Source: Nibrella saemangeumensis (lineage in GTDB: Bacteria; Bacteroidota; Bacteroidia; Cytophagales; Spirosomataceae). From it: DNA of 64,000 bases. The notes below the pieces were generated by a model. That model was not told the origin of the DNA and searched no databases. It saw only the letters and a program-made list of their open reading frames with translations. The number at the start of each line of letters is the position of its first letter. Within the stretch, counting starts at the first letter, position 1. Both the position numbers and the translations under genes were made by a program. The stretch lies in NCBI RefSeq assembly GCF_039541915.1, contig NZ_BAABHD010000084.1, forward strand, positions 682,001 through 746,000. The letters run 5' to 3'. Positions 1-8,973 of the stretch are shown here, piece by piece.

Positions 1-119
1 TCGGCACCCGGTTCCAGCAGGTGGGCTGCCGAAACCTCATCGCCCAGCACCGGGATGGCGGGAAGCATCAAGGCGCCCAATCCCATACCCGATAGCTGGA
101 TAAAGTCTCTTCTTCTCAT
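1..119 (-). CDS. Tat-exported protein, N-terminal fragment (window edge)
   Basis: Only the first 39 or so codons are inside the window; the gene runs off the left edge. The start is an ATG at 119 on the minus strand. The N-terminus reads MRRRDFIQLSGMG followed by a hydrophobic stretch (GALMLPAIPVLG), a twin-arginine signal peptide of the RRRDF type, so the product is probably folded in the cytoplasm and exported by Tat. Many Bacteroidota TldD/PmbA-like proteases and oxidoreductases carry such leaders, but the fragment has no catalytic part, so no function is assigned. It is divergent from the amidase gene at 333. Confidence 0.7.
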   Translation of the reverse strand, partial: MRRRDFIQLSGMGLGALMLPAIPVLGDEVSAAHLLEPGA

Positions 120-247
120 AAGTGTGTTGACGGAGATTGTTGGTTGTTTTGTCCAGGATAAGCTTTAAAATCAATGCGAAATTTAATGATATACGATAGA
201 TTTTTTGCCGTTTACTCGCAAATTCCTTATAAAAAGTCCAAAATTGC

Positions 248-277
248 TTAGATCAACGGCAGTTCGCCATAGATTTG
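248..277 (+). promoter_or_regulatory. Candidate Bacteroidota-type promoter of the amidase gene
   Basis: TAGATTTG at 270-277 matches the Bacteroidota -7 element TAnnTTTG at every defined position. TTAG at 248-251 lies 18 bases upstream as a 3-of-4 match to the -33 TTTG. Transcription would begin near 284, giving a leader of about 50 nt before the ATG at 333. Confidence 0.45.
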
Positions 278-332
278 TGATGAACGGACAGACTGATAAA
301 CAGCCTCCGGTTCACGCAGTAGTCACACACCT

Positions 333-1223
333 ATGAAGAAAAGTCGGCTGTTCCTGTTTATAGCGCTCACGTTCCTCTGCGGCAACGGCAATACCGCCAA
401 TAGTCAAAGCGCCTACGGCATGGGGGTGAAACCGGTCAGAAAGGCGGTGCGGCCAATGACACCCGCCAGAAAGCCGGCGGGGCCTGAGATGCTGACCGTA
501 CCGATGTTTGGTCCGGGCAATGCGCGGGTGGCGGTAAAAAGCAATCAGCTCCGGGGGGCTGTGTATTATCTGTCACCGGGGCATGGCGGTCCTGATCCCG
601 GAGCCGTTGGCCAATACGGCCGGTTTGCTCTCGCCGAAGACGAATACGCGTATGATGTTACCCTCCGGCTGGCCCGTACCCTGATGGAACACGGTGCCAG
701 GGTGTACATGATGGTGCAGGACCGTAACGATGGTATTCGGGAGGACGCGGTGCTGTTGATGGACAAAGACGAAGTGACGTATCCGAACCTGCGGATACCC
801 CTCAACCAGACAGCCCGGCTGCGGCAGCGGGTGCAGGCCGTGAACCGGCTGCACGCCCAGCACCGGAAGGCCTACCAGCGCCTGTTGATTATCCATGTAG
901 ATAGCCGCAGCAAAAACCAGAATATCGATGTGTTTTTCTACCACCACGAGAAGAGTGCCGCCGGCAAAAAGCTGGCGAAAAATCTACAGCGGACGTTTAC
1001 TTCCCGGTACCAGCGCAACCAGCCGGGACGTGGGTATGTCGGCAGCGTGTCGACCCGTGGGAGTCTGTATGAAGTCAGGAACAGCCATCCGTCCAGTGTC
1101 TTTATTGAATTAGGCAATATCCGGAGTGAGAAAGACCAGCGTCGGTTTGTGATTGCCGATAACCGGCAGGCGCTGGCCAACTGGATCTGTCAGGGCGTTA
1201 TTCAGGATTTTAAAGGCCGGTGA
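333..1223 (+). CDS. N-acetylmuramoyl-L-alanine amidase (Amidase_3 family), exported
   Basis: Probable zinc amidase that cleaves the bond between N-acetylmuramic acid and L-alanine in peptidoglycan, acting in the periplasm. Residues 1-26 form a signal peptide (hydrophobic LFLFIALTFLCG). The catalytic domain covers about 76-294: SPGHGG gives zinc ligand His84, AEDEY the acidic ligand around Glu102, IHVDSR the ligand His188, and FIELGN the catalytic Glu259. A Pro/Arg-rich linker (about 30-60) separates leader and enzyme. It is monocistronic, and the convergent response-regulator gene ends 40 bp away. Family assignment is firm; the physiological role (cell separation or recycling) is inferred. 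Confidence 0.9.
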   Translation: MKKSRLFLFIALTFLCGNGNTANSQSAYGMGVKPVRKAVRPMTPARKPAGPEMLTVPMFGPGNARVAVKSNQLRGAVYYLSPGHGGPDPGAVGQYGRFALAEDEYAYDVTLRLARTLMEHGARVYMMVQDRNDGIREDAVLLMDKDEVTYPNLRIPLNQTARLRQRVQAVNRLHAQHRKAYQRLLIIHVDSRSKNQNIDVFFYHHEKSAAGKKLAKNLQRTFTSRYQRNQPGRGYVGSVSTRGSLYEVRNSHPSSVFIELGNIRSEKDQRRFVIADNRQALANWICQGVIQDFKGR

Positions 1224-1263
1224 GGTTGCCTTCTAAGTCAGGCCAGGGCGGTTTAATACTGAC

Positions 1264-1740
1264 TCATTTTTGCGGACCGGGCAGGGTCACTACGTTCCAC
1301 CAGTAGTTGCGCAGGGCGGTTAGGGCGCTGATCCACTGGTCATAATCCAAGGGCTTCACAATATAGGAGGTCAGCCAGAAATCATAAGCCTCCTCTACAT
1401 CTTCCGGCTGGCTGGAGTGGCTCAGCACAACGACCGGCAGCAGCGAGAATCCCATGGCCGGATCTTTTAACTGTTTCAGCAGCTTCCAGCCATCTTCACG
1501 CTGGGGGAGGTATAAATCCAGAAAGATTAGTTTCGGGAGTTGACCTGCCTGCGTTTTAGTCTCTTCCAGGTACGCCAGCGCCTGGTCAGCATCGCTGACC
1601 CAGATCGCTTCTACCTCCGGAAAACATTCTTTTATTGCGCCCTGGATAATGGTCCATTGATCGGCATTATCTTCAACCACCAGAACAGGTGTCCTGGTTA
1701 CACGCTGTTTACTATAAGCGTTAAATAAGTTGTTGGGCAT
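1264..1740 (-). CDS. Receiver-only response regulator (CheY/Rcp1-like)
   Basis: A single receiver domain of 158 residues with no output domain. The acidic pocket is Glu23/Asp24 (VVEDN), the phosphoacceptor is Asp75 (FLDLYLP), and the conserved Lys is Lys129 (YIVKP). It resembles the Rcp1 type of stand-alone receivers that take phosphate from phytochrome-like or hybrid kinases. It lies downstream of two histidine-kinase genes in the same orientation (60 bp from the nearer), so it is probably their phospho-relay partner. The C-terminal tail after about 140 is short and Trp-rich and shows no recognised domain. Confidence 0.9.
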   Translation of the reverse strand: MPNNLFNAYSKQRVTRTPVLVVEDNADQWTIIQGAIKECFPEVEAIWVSDADQALAYLEETKTQAGQLPKLIFLDLYLPQREDGWKLLKQLKDPAMGFSLLPVVVLSHSSQPEDVEEAYDFWLTSYIVKPLDYDQWISALTALRNYWWNVVTLPGPQK

Positions 1741-1800
1741 TGGTTTTGTGATTGGAGCAAATAGCAGGCCGGTGGTCAGCCCCTGTGCAAATATACGCAG

Positions 1801-3084
1801 TTAATACCTTGTCGGAAAAGTTATCGTCACTAAAGAACCCACACCGGGCTTCGATTCCAGGTCGAGGCTGCCATTCAGGAGTTCACACAGCCGCTTGACA
1901 ATGAACAAACCCACGCCTTCACCACTCGACAGCAACGGAGGCCTTGGGAGGGATTCAGCGGTTGTACGACCCGCATCCGACTCCTTTGCCGGCTTTGGTG
2001 CCTCTTCGGGTGTTGCCGATAAGGTGCCGGCCTTTATTTTTTTGACGAGAATCGCTACCGAGCCGGGCGATACGCCGGGGCCTGTGTCTTTGACGCTGAA
2101 CAGCCAGCGTCCGGTGCGCTTGTCGAGGGCCCAGGTCAGGACCACGCCACCGGTTTGGGTATAGCGCAGGGCGTTTAGCAGGAGGTTCTGCGCTATACGT
2201 TGTATCTTAACCGGGTCTCCCTGAACCATAAGACTGCCTGGCCCTTCGGCATGCCAGAAGAGGCCCCGTTCTTCGGCAATAGGCTGGAGGCTTTCGCTGA
2301 GCTGTCGCAGCAACCCGGCCACATCGAACGACTCCATCTGTACCTGTTCGTATCCCGCTTCCAGCCGGGACAGATCCATAAGCTGAGTGACCATTTGCCG
2401 GACCTGGCTCAGGTTGCGCTGGAGCATTTCCGTGTTGTGGGTTCGCTCCGTATCACCCGACGACTGATCGAGCATGCGGGCGGCTCCCTGCACCACCCCG
2501 AAAGAGCCCCGAAGGTCGTGGGACGCCATGCGGAGGACTTCGCCCCGTTGTTTGGTCAGTTCGTTTAGCTGGCTCAGCGCATTTTCCAGTTCGTAAACGC
2601 GCCCGGCGGCTTCAGCCTGCTTCAGCTCATCGTACCGGGCGATACTACCGGCAATGCCCTCATTCAACAGGCGGGCGGCCAGCTGCCGGATATGCGAGAA
2701 CTCCCGGAGCAAAGGGGTAGTTAACTGATTCTGGAAGGTATCGATTTCCTCAAGTACGCAGTATTGCAAATAACCCCACTCCTTCAGCACTTCCCCAAGC
2801 TTATACCCTTTCTGCCAGCGGTGTAATCCATGTTCGGCGGCCAGCGACCGTTCTTCTTCCGGATCTGATTTCTGCTCGTAGCCCTGGCGAATCCGGGCCT
2901 CCAGCAGTTCTAATATGTTGGGCACCTGGTTGTTGAACTCAGTACGCGTCAGGCTGGCAATCGTTTGCAGGGTCGGGTCGCACTCTGCCAGGGAGCGCCA
3001 CGCACTGAGAATGGCTTCCCGGCGTACAAACAAGTAAGCCGCCAACTCGTCAAATACCCTGACTGTTGCATCTAGTGGCTCCAT
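1801..3084 (-). CDS. Cytosolic sensor histidine kinase
   Basis: Histidine kinase without a signal peptide or transmembrane segment. The N-terminal 150 residues are helical and resemble the RsbRD-like/RsbU N-terminal sensor domain found in soluble Bacteroidota kinases. HisKA contains phospho-His about 189 in SHDLRG. HATPase_c shows the N box (NLLLNALRY), the G1 box (DTGPGVS) and the G2 box (GEGVGLFIV). A low-complexity Ala/Pro/Lys/Glu insert lies between the G1 and G2 boxes and is unusual. Start: I chose the ATG at 3084; a TTG two codons upstream (3090) is possible. It is followed by the receiver gene and preceded by another kinase gene, forming a three-gene signalling set. Confidence 0.88.
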   Translation of the reverse strand: MEPLDATVRVFDELAAYLFVRREAILSAWRSLAECDPTLQTIASLTRTEFNNQVPNILELLEARIRQGYEQKSDPEEERSLAAEHGLHRWQKGYKLGEVLKEWGYLQYCVLEEIDTFQNQLTTPLLREFSHIRQLAARLLNEGIAGSIARYDELKQAEAAGRVYELENALSQLNELTKQRGEVLRMASHDLRGSFGVVQGAARMLDQSSGDTERTHNTEMLQRNLSQVRQMVTQLMDLSRLEAGYEQVQMESFDVAGLLRQLSESLQPIAEERGLFWHAEGPGSLMVQGDPVKIQRIAQNLLLNALRYTQTGGVVLTWALDKRTGRWLFSVKDTGPGVSPGSVAILVKKIKAGTLSATPEEAPKPAKESDAGRTTAESLPRPPLLSSGEGVGLFIVKRLCELLNGSLDLESKPGVGSLVTITFPTRY

Positions 3085-3209
3085 GTTCAAATATGGTTAC
3101 AACCAGGTTTCCGCGTTATGGAAGGAAAAATAGCTTAACCGAATCTAAAAGTTATATGACCAAATCGGGAAGAAAACGCATTGATAAATAATAATGTTTG
3201 GTCACAGCC

Positions 3210-4931
3210 TCAGGATACCGGCAAATAAACTGTAAAGGTGGTGCCGTGGCCCGGCTTACTGCTTATGCTGATATGCCCGTGGTGGTTATCCACGACCTTC
3301 CGGCAGACCGCCAGGCCGATCCCTGTGCCCTCGTACTGACTCCGGCCGTGCAGGCGCTGGAACAACTGAAAGATACGCTCCTGGTATTTCAAATCAAAAC
3401 CGATTCCGTTGTCGGCTACATCTATAGCTACATAGCTCCGGAATTTGTTACGCTCATGCTCCGGCAGGTCGTCCGGTTTAACCGACAGTCTGACTTTAAT
3501 GCTGATGATGGGGGGGGCGCCCGGGGCTACGAACTTAAGCGCGTTGGACAGCAGGTTCTGGAACAACTGGCGGAGTTGCATGGCATCACCGGGAACTACC
3601 GGCAAGACATCAACCGTCACGTCTGCCTGTTTTTCTTGGATGATCATGTCCAGATCGCTCATCACTTCCGATACAACGGCTGACAGGCTGACCGGAGCTA
3701 CCCGCAGCGGCTGGGTGGTCAGGCGCGAATACGTCAGCAGGTCCTGCACCAGGCGTTGCATCCGTTCTGCCGAGTACTGCAGGCGCGTCAGTAAGCTTTT
3801 TCCTTCTTCGTCAATCTGATCCTGGTACCGGCTGACAATGATGCTGCTGAAGGACTGAATCTTCCGCAAAGGCTCCTGCAGGTCATGCGAAGCCACGTAG
3901 GCAAACTGCTGTAGGTTTTCGTTGGAGCGGCTCAGCTGATGGATGTTGAGCTGGAGGTCTTCCTGGTAGCGTTTGAGCTCGGTAATATCGTGAAATGTGG
4001 CCGTCAGCCCATCATTCAGCCGGCCCAGCACCACATACAGCCAGATTGGTTCTCCCTTGCGCTGGTATAAGCTTTCAAACTGCTGGGGCTGGCCCGACTC
4101 AACAACCGACACAAAGCGCTCGAACACCTCCGGGTCCTGCCAAACTGGCGAGAGTTCGGTTAGTTTTTTCCCGATGATGAGGTCTGGTTCGGCACCGAGT
4201 AGGTCATTCGTAGCGTAGTTGGCAAACAGGATCTGAAAATCGACGATCTGGTTTTTCTGGCGGACGGCCTGGCAGGAGATAACCCCGTTGCGGGAGGTGT
4301 TGAGCACCGACTCCAGAAAGCCCTCCAGCCACCGCCGGCGCCGGCTTAGCGCCAGGTTCTTACCGAAGGCAATCAGAATGATACCAATGGCCAGTACCGA
4401 AAAGATAGTGGTCAGGTAGCTGCTGATTGTCGTAGACTGATCCAGCTTTTTTTTCTGCGCCGATAGTTGCGCGTTTTCGATGTCCACCGCCTTGTTGATC
4501 GAGCTGTGGATAGTAAAGAGGTCGTTGAGCCGCCAGGCTTCACCCGTCTGAATAATTTCGACGATATTCCGGTTCATAAGTACCGGCAGATGCTTCCGGG
4601 TGAGTCTGGCCAGGGAAGCTATTCGCCGGGTCTGCGCGGTATCATCCCGGACCAGATACTGGAGCTGGACGAGTTCTCCCGATACGCTATCCGCTTCCTG
4701 TTTATACAGCTGGTAGTAGTTTTGCCGGGAGGTGCCGGCATAGGAGGGGGAATATAACTGGGCGCTTTTCAGATGGTTCGCCAAACGCTCCAGGGAGGTA
4801 ATAACCTCCCGTGTGTGGTCGACCTCCGCGATGTACTCCTGCATGGCGTTAAAGCTGTACCGGTCGATAAAGACGACGATAATCAGCAGCAGAAACGAGA
4901 ACAGATACGGCGCTATGGCTTTAAGCTTCAT
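3210..4931 (-). CDS. Membrane histidine kinase, CHASE3-like sensor plus PAS
   Basis: Inner-membrane sensor kinase of 573 residues. Transmembrane segments lie at about 8-27 and 171-192 and enclose a helical extracytoplasmic domain of the CHASE3 type. A PAS domain follows (about 205-315), then a short coiled coil, HisKA with phospho-His349 (VASHDLQEP), and HATPase_c with N box (LLSNALKF), DNGIGFD and GTGIGLAV. The architecture matches the phytochrome-like/Rcp1 kinase class, in keeping with the Rcp1-like receiver two genes downstream. About 120 bp separate it from the next kinase gene, so co-transcription is likely but not shown. Confidence 0.9.
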   Translation of the reverse strand: MKLKAIAPYLFSFLLLIIVVFIDRYSFNAMQEYIAEVDHTREVITSLERLANHLKSAQLYSPSYAGTSRQNYYQLYKQEADSVSGELVQLQYLVRDDTAQTRRIASLARLTRKHLPVLMNRNIVEIIQTGEAWRLNDLFTIHSSINKAVDIENAQLSAQKKKLDQSTTISSYLTTIFSVLAIGIILIAFGKNLALSRRRRWLEGFLESVLNTSRNGVISCQAVRQKNQIVDFQILFANYATNDLLGAEPDLIIGKKLTELSPVWQDPEVFERFVSVVESGQPQQFESLYQRKGEPIWLYVVLGRLNDGLTATFHDITELKRYQEDLQLNIHQLSRSNENLQQFAYVASHDLQEPLRKIQSFSSIIVSRYQDQIDEEGKSLLTRLQYSAERMQRLVQDLLTYSRLTTQPLRVAPVSLSAVVSEVMSDLDMIIQEKQADVTVDVLPVVPGDAMQLRQLFQNLLSNALKFVAPGAPPIISIKVRLSVKPDDLPEHERNKFRSYVAIDVADNGIGFDLKYQERIFQLFQRLHGRSQYEGTGIGLAVCRKVVDNHHGHISISSKPGHGTTFTVYLPVS

Positions 4932-5062
4932 CCGCAGCAGGCTAAGTGAAGGGTTGGCTACGAGAATAATGGCTTAAAGATAGGAGGGAAGTGGAAAGGA
5001 CCTGACAGTTTAGGAAAAAAGACGTAGCCCATTCGACTTCCGGGTCCGGCGCTGTTCATAAA

Positions 5063-5091
5063 AAAGTCCACTAGAATATCCAGTGGACTTT
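5063..5091 (-). terminator. Hairpin terminator of the GntR-type regulator gene
   Basis: Arms AAAGTCCACT (5063-5072) and AGTGGACTTT (5082-5091) pair perfectly around a 9-base loop. It lies about 100 bp beyond the regulator stop codon and is flanked by A/T tracts, so it could act in either direction. Confidence 0.65.
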
Positions 5092-5187
5092 ATCTCTAAC
5101 CCTATGATGAATAAACGCTTTGTTACTACAAAAGAAGGGCCTGCCGGCCAATGAACTGTGCTGACCTCTCCTGCTTTACGTGGTTTT

Positions 5188-6282
5188 TTATAAGGAACCC
5201 CGGCGGATCATGTAAAACGGGTTGTTTACTTTAATGCGCTGCTGATCCAGCAGTAACGCGCCCGCCGTACGCCCCATTGTCTCAAAATCGGTGGTGATGA
5301 CTGTAATGTTTAGCAACTCCTTCAACGTCGTTTCATTAAAAGAAATCACCCCAATCTCCCGGCCCAGCAGGAAGCTGGACTGGCGGACTTTCTTAATCAA
5401 TTCGGCCAGATCGGTTTCTTCGACAACGACGTAGGCGGTACCGGCCTGGAGAACTTCATCGGCTGCGTTTTCCAGAACGGCATATTCTTTATGGAAATTA
5501 ATGCAGTAGGACCGGAACCCACGGGCGATGTCTACGGGGTAGTGGCCGTCGCCTGGAAACAGCAGCACCAGGCGCTGGTAGTTACTCAGCAGGTCGTTGG
5601 CGGTTTCCAGCGCGTGAAAAATATCTTTGTTGAAGTTCTGGTGGATGCTCAGGTAGTCGCCCGGCAGTTCGGGCACGTCTTTGTCGAGCAGGACCAGTTC
5701 ATCGGACGGAATGCGCTTGAGCGTTTCGAGGTAGTCGGCTTTGTTCATATCTTCCGTGAAATGGGGCATCACCACGTAATGGTTGTATTTGCCGAGGTTC
5801 TTCTCAACAATTTCCGTGAACTTCCGGGCGCTGTTGTGGTGAATCTGCAGATCGACGGTCGCGCGGTCGCCCAGCGTTTTTAGAAAGGCATAGTAAATCA
5901 GCTTTTTATAGGAGCTTAATTTATTGAAGATCAGCAGCACTTTCAGCTTCGGTGCTTCTTGTCCCAGCACATAATAGCCTTTGCCCTGCACGGAGGTAAT
6001 GTAGCCCCGTTCGCGCAGTTCACGGTAGGCTTTCTCCACCGTGTCGCGGGCCAGGTAATACTCTACGCTCAGTTCGCTGATTGACGGCAACTGCTCATTC
6101 TTCTGCAGGACCCCCCGCTCAATATCGGTAATGACCGACTGAACAATCTGTTTGTATTTAGGCGTCTTGTCTTTGGGGTTGAACTGGAGCTTGTACAGGC
6201 CCCCCGGCTGTCCGCGGTGAATGTGCAGAAAGCCCTGGCTGCGCGGCTGGTTAATGGGTGCGGGAGTGGCTCTGGCTATCAT
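5188..6282 (-). CDS. GntR-family regulator with LacI-type sensor domain, likely RhaR of the rhamnose locus
   Basis: One-component transcription factor of 364 residues. A GntR winged helix covers about 33-107 (KYKQIVQSVITDIERG, LPSISELS, ARDTVEKAYRELRERGY). The rest (about 110-345) is a periplasmic-binding-protein-like ligand domain of the LacI/GalR type. It sits next to rhaEW and rhaT, and GntR-type regulators occur beside rhamnose genes in Bacteroidota, so control of rhamnose catabolism is the best guess. No operator is obvious in its own upstream region; the candidate site is the palindrome at 8794-8813. The true start could be slightly downstream, because residues 1-30 are not obviously part of the fold. 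Confidence 0.82.
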   Translation of the reverse strand: MIARATPAPINQPRSQGFLHIHRGQPGGLYKLQFNPKDKTPKYKQIVQSVITDIERGVLQKNEQLPSISELSVEYYLARDTVEKAYRELRERGYITSVQGKGYYVLGQEAPKLKVLLIFNKLSSYKKLIYYAFLKTLGDRATVDLQIHHNSARKFTEIVEKNLGKYNHYVVMPHFTEDMNKADYLETLKRIPSDELVLLDKDVPELPGDYLSIHQNFNKDIFHALETANDLLSNYQRLVLLFPGDGHYPVDIARGFRSYCINFHKEYAVLENAADEVLQAGTAYVVVEETDLAELIKKVRQSSFLLGREIGVISFNETTLKELLNITVITTDFETMGRTAGALLLDQQRIKVNNPFYMIRRGSL

Positions 6283-6560
6283 AGGGTGTCGGTTGGCTTT
6301 GTTGTATTTTCTGCAGAGGTACTACGGCCTACGGGAGAGGTTTCCTCCTGAAAGGGTAGTATGAGTTTAGTCAGAAAACTGGACGGCGGAAAGAAAAACC
6401 GGCATTTTATTTACGCAATCGATACCGGGAACGTTGCCATAGCGTCAATTGAGGCTCAGACGCTACAATTATTTTGCTATACTTTATCTGGAAATTGGCC
6501 TATGCTTGCTGCTGGTTGCTGTGAACAGTTAATCGATAAATTGTATTTTGTGCATAATTG
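6283..6560. other. Intergenic region between regulator and rhaEW
   Basis: About 280 bp with no convincing gene. The only open frame of note (6361-6564, plus strand, 67 codons) has no recognisable domain and runs into the terminator palindrome. The regulator promoter must lie within the right-to-left reading of this stretch, but I see no good TAnnTTTG match close to its start. Confidence 0.5.
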
Positions 6561-6596
6561 GTGAAGGCCCTCCCGAACGTTCGGGAGGGCCTTCAC
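6561..6596 (-). terminator. Perfect 36-bp palindrome, probable rhaEW terminator
   Basis: The arms GTGAAGGCCCTCCCGAAC and GTTCGGGAGGGCCTTCAC are exact reverse complements with no unpaired base. It lies 21 bp downstream of the rhaEW stop codon. No U-tract follows, so termination efficiency is uncertain; a structural or dyad binding role is possible. Confidence 0.6.
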
Positions 6597-6616
6597 CAGT
6601 ATAGACCAGGTTGTGG

Positions 6617-8728
6617 TTACCGGACAAACGCCATGGCAACACCACCGTCGACGTTCAGCACGTTACCCGTTGATTTTGACAGGCTACCGTCTACGAATAC
6701 ACGTACGGCTTTGGCGATGTCCTCGGCCAGAATCTCTTCGTTGAGCAGCGTCCGCTTGGCGTAGTGCGCTGGTAGCTCTTCAACGGAGATACCGTAGGCT
6801 TTGGCCCGGCCGGCGGCCCATTCGCCTTCCCAGATTTTGCTACCGCGCAGTACCGCGTCGGGGTTAACGGTGTTAACCCGGACTTTTTCGGGACCCAGTT
6901 CGGCGGCCAGCAGGCGGCTCATGTGCAACTGCGCGGCTTTGGCCGTACCGTACGCTACGTTGTTCGGGCCGGCTACCAGACCATTCTTGCTGGCGATGTT
7001 CACGATATCACCACCCAGTGCCTGCTTCCGCAGAATAACCATCGCTTCCTGACTCACCAGGAACTGACCTTTCACCAGCACATCCTGCAGAATATCCCAG
7101 TCCTGCTGCGTTGTTTCGGCCAGCGGCTTGGAGATGGACAGACCCGCGCAGTTCACAATGATGTCGACACCCCCAAACTGCAGGGTGGCCTGCCGGAGCG
7201 ATTCGGCAATGGTTGCTACATCGGTCACGTCGATGGCAGCCGATAGCGCGTTGTCTTTACCGTACCGTTTACGCAGGTCGGTCTGGGTTTCTTCCAGCAG
7301 GTTGCGGTCAACGGCCACAATGCAGGCACCTTCCTGCAGCAGGGCTTCGCAGATCGCCTTACCGATACCGCCGGTACCACCCGTGACGTAGGCGACCTTG
7401 CCGGAGAGCGACTTCGGCTTCGGCATCCGCTGCAGCTTGGCTTCTTCCAGCAGCCAGTATTCAATATCAAAGGCTTCCTGCTCGGGCAGCCCAACGTACT
7501 CCGATACGGCTTCGGCACCTTTCATCACGTTGATGGCGTTGGTGTAAAACTCGGCGGCTACCCGGGCTGTCTGCTTGTCTTTGGCGAAGGTAAACATACC
7601 CACCGTCGGCCACAGGATCACCACCGGATTCGGGTCGCGCATGGCCGGGCTGTTGGCGTGCTTGCAGCGTTCGTAATAGGCGGCATAGTCGGCGCGGTAA
7701 GCTTCAAATTTCTGCGTCAGGTATTCCTTCAGTTCATCACTGCTTTTCTGCGCCAGCGTTTCGGGTTCGTCCAGTACCAGCGGGCGGATTTTCGTACGCA
7801 GAAAGTGGTCGGGGCAACTGGTCCCTTTCGGCGCCAGCCGGTCGAGATCGTTGGAATTAACGAACTCCAGCACGCGCGCATCGTCGGTATAGTGGCCGAT
7901 CATCCGGCGGTAGCTGGAGGCCAGTCCGCGCAGCACCGGCATCAGGTTGGCCGCCCGGTCTTTGCGGGTTTTCTCGTCGGTGTTCTGCAGCCGGCTTCCG
8001 CCGAATACCGCACGCTTTTTGCCGTAATTCTGCTCCAGGTATTCGGAGGCCTGTTCGATTACCTCCAGCGTATTGATGTACGATTCGTAAGAGGTTTCGC
8101 CCCAGGTAAACAGACCGTGACCGCCGAGGATGATACCGCGCAGGTTCGGGTTTTCGCGAACCGGCTGCTCCAGTTGCAGCCCCAGGTCGAAGCCCGGCCG
8201 CTGCCAGGGTACCCAGGCCATCTGGTCACCCCAGATCTCTTTCATGATGGCTTCGCCGTCTTTGCTGGCGGCAATGGCGATCAGGGCATCCGGGTGCAGG
8301 TGGTCAATATGCTTATACGGTAGCAAACCGTGCAGGGGTGTGTCAATGGAAGGCGTCGCGCATTTGGGATCGAAAAGGCAGTGGTTGAACAGCTCGACCA
8401 TTTCATCCTCAAATTCCAGGCCCCGGTAGCGGTTTTTCAGCGCGTGCAGCCGCTCAACGTACAGATTGGCGCAACCGGCTTTGGTGAGCGTACCGATGTC
8501 TCCGCCGGAACCTTTTACCCACATAACGGGCACGGGCTGGCCGGTCAGCGGATCGGTCTCCATAATTTTAACGGAGGTGTTACCGCCAGCGTAGTTGGTG
8601 AGCCGCAGATCGGCACCTAACAGGTTGGACCGGTAGATGAACAGGTCGACTTCATTGCCGGCTAATTCCAGGGCTTTGGCTTCGTCCCATAAATAACTGA
8701 CGTGGCGGAATGTGAGCGTTTTTGACAT
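6617..8728 (-). CDS. rhaEW: Bifunctional L-rhamnulose-1-phosphate aldolase / lactaldehyde dehydrogenase
   Basis: Cytoplasmic fusion enzyme of 703 residues. The N-terminal class II aldolase domain (about 20-420) would split L-rhamnulose 1-phosphate into dihydroxyacetone phosphate and L-lactaldehyde; GGHGLFTWG carries a typical metal-binding His. The C-terminal short-chain dehydrogenase domain (about 435-703) has the NAD-binding TGGTGGIGK, the NCAG motif and the catalytic YGTAK, and would oxidise lactaldehyde. This is the RhaEW arrangement found in Bacteroidota and others. I chose the ATG at 8728 (MSKTLTFRHVSYL) because the family begins there; the frame stays open upstream to 8845 but that extension is not family-like. 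It is divergent from rhaT. Rhamnose isomerase and kinase genes are not in the window. Confidence 0.92.
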   Translation of the reverse strand: MSKTLTFRHVSYLWDEAKALELAGNEVDLFIYRSNLLGADLRLTNYAGGNTSVKIMETDPLTGQPVPVMWVKGSGGDIGTLTKAGCANLYVERLHALKNRYRGLEFEDEMVELFNHCLFDPKCATPSIDTPLHGLLPYKHIDHLHPDALIAIAASKDGEAIMKEIWGDQMAWVPWQRPGFDLGLQLEQPVRENPNLRGIILGGHGLFTWGETSYESYINTLEVIEQASEYLEQNYGKKRAVFGGSRLQNTDEKTRKDRAANLMPVLRGLASSYRRMIGHYTDDARVLEFVNSNDLDRLAPKGTSCPDHFLRTKIRPLVLDEPETLAQKSSDELKEYLTQKFEAYRADYAAYYERCKHANSPAMRDPNPVVILWPTVGMFTFAKDKQTARVAAEFYTNAINVMKGAEAVSEYVGLPEQEAFDIEYWLLEEAKLQRMPKPKSLSGKVAYVTGGTGGIGKAICEALLQEGACIVAVDRNLLEETQTDLRKRYGKDNALSAAIDVTDVATIAESLRQATLQFGGVDIIVNCAGLSISKPLAETTQQDWDILQDVLVKGQFLVSQEAMVILRKQALGGDIVNIASKNGLVAGPNNVAYGTAKAAQLHMSRLLAAELGPEKVRVNTVNPDAVLRGSKIWEGEWAAGRAKAYGISVEELPAHYAKRTLLNEEILAEDIAKAVRVFVDGSLSKSTGNVLNVDGGVAMAFVR

Positions 8729-8793
8729 ATTGCTTTTGACTGTGGTTCGTTTCGGGAGCGTCTTTTTGCAGGAAGACAATACGAAATAAGCAG

Positions 8794-8813
8794 GATAGTT
8801 ACCGGTAAATATC
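8794..8813. promoter_or_regulatory. Candidate operator in the rhaEW-rhaT intergenic region
   Basis: GATAGTTACCGGTAAATATC is a 20-bp dyad with one mismatched pair, centred on the perfect TTACCGGTAA. It lies in the 245-bp divergent region between rhaEW and rhaT, where a shared regulator would bind. Assignment to the adjacent GntR-type protein is an inference. Confidence 0.45.
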
Positions 8814-8973
8814 ATGTACTCTCCTGCTTCCCCCAAATTTTTCAAGAAACTTTATAATCTGGTAATATGCGTATCAGATACCGCCCGGTTCAGGAGAGAA
8901 CAGGAAAGTTGCCCCCGTATTTTTCGGCAGTTTTGAGGTAGAAAGAAATTCAATCCATAAATCTGTACGTTCA

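Noticed and set aside
3198..3683. Plus-strand open frame of 161 codons opposite a kinase gene
   Set aside because: Antisense to the conserved HATPase region of a clear histidine kinase; a shadow of its codon use.
6361..6564. Plus-strand open frame of 67 codons in the regulator-rhaEW gap
   Set aside because: No domain, no promoter match, and the end runs into the rhaEW terminator palindrome; length is within chance range.
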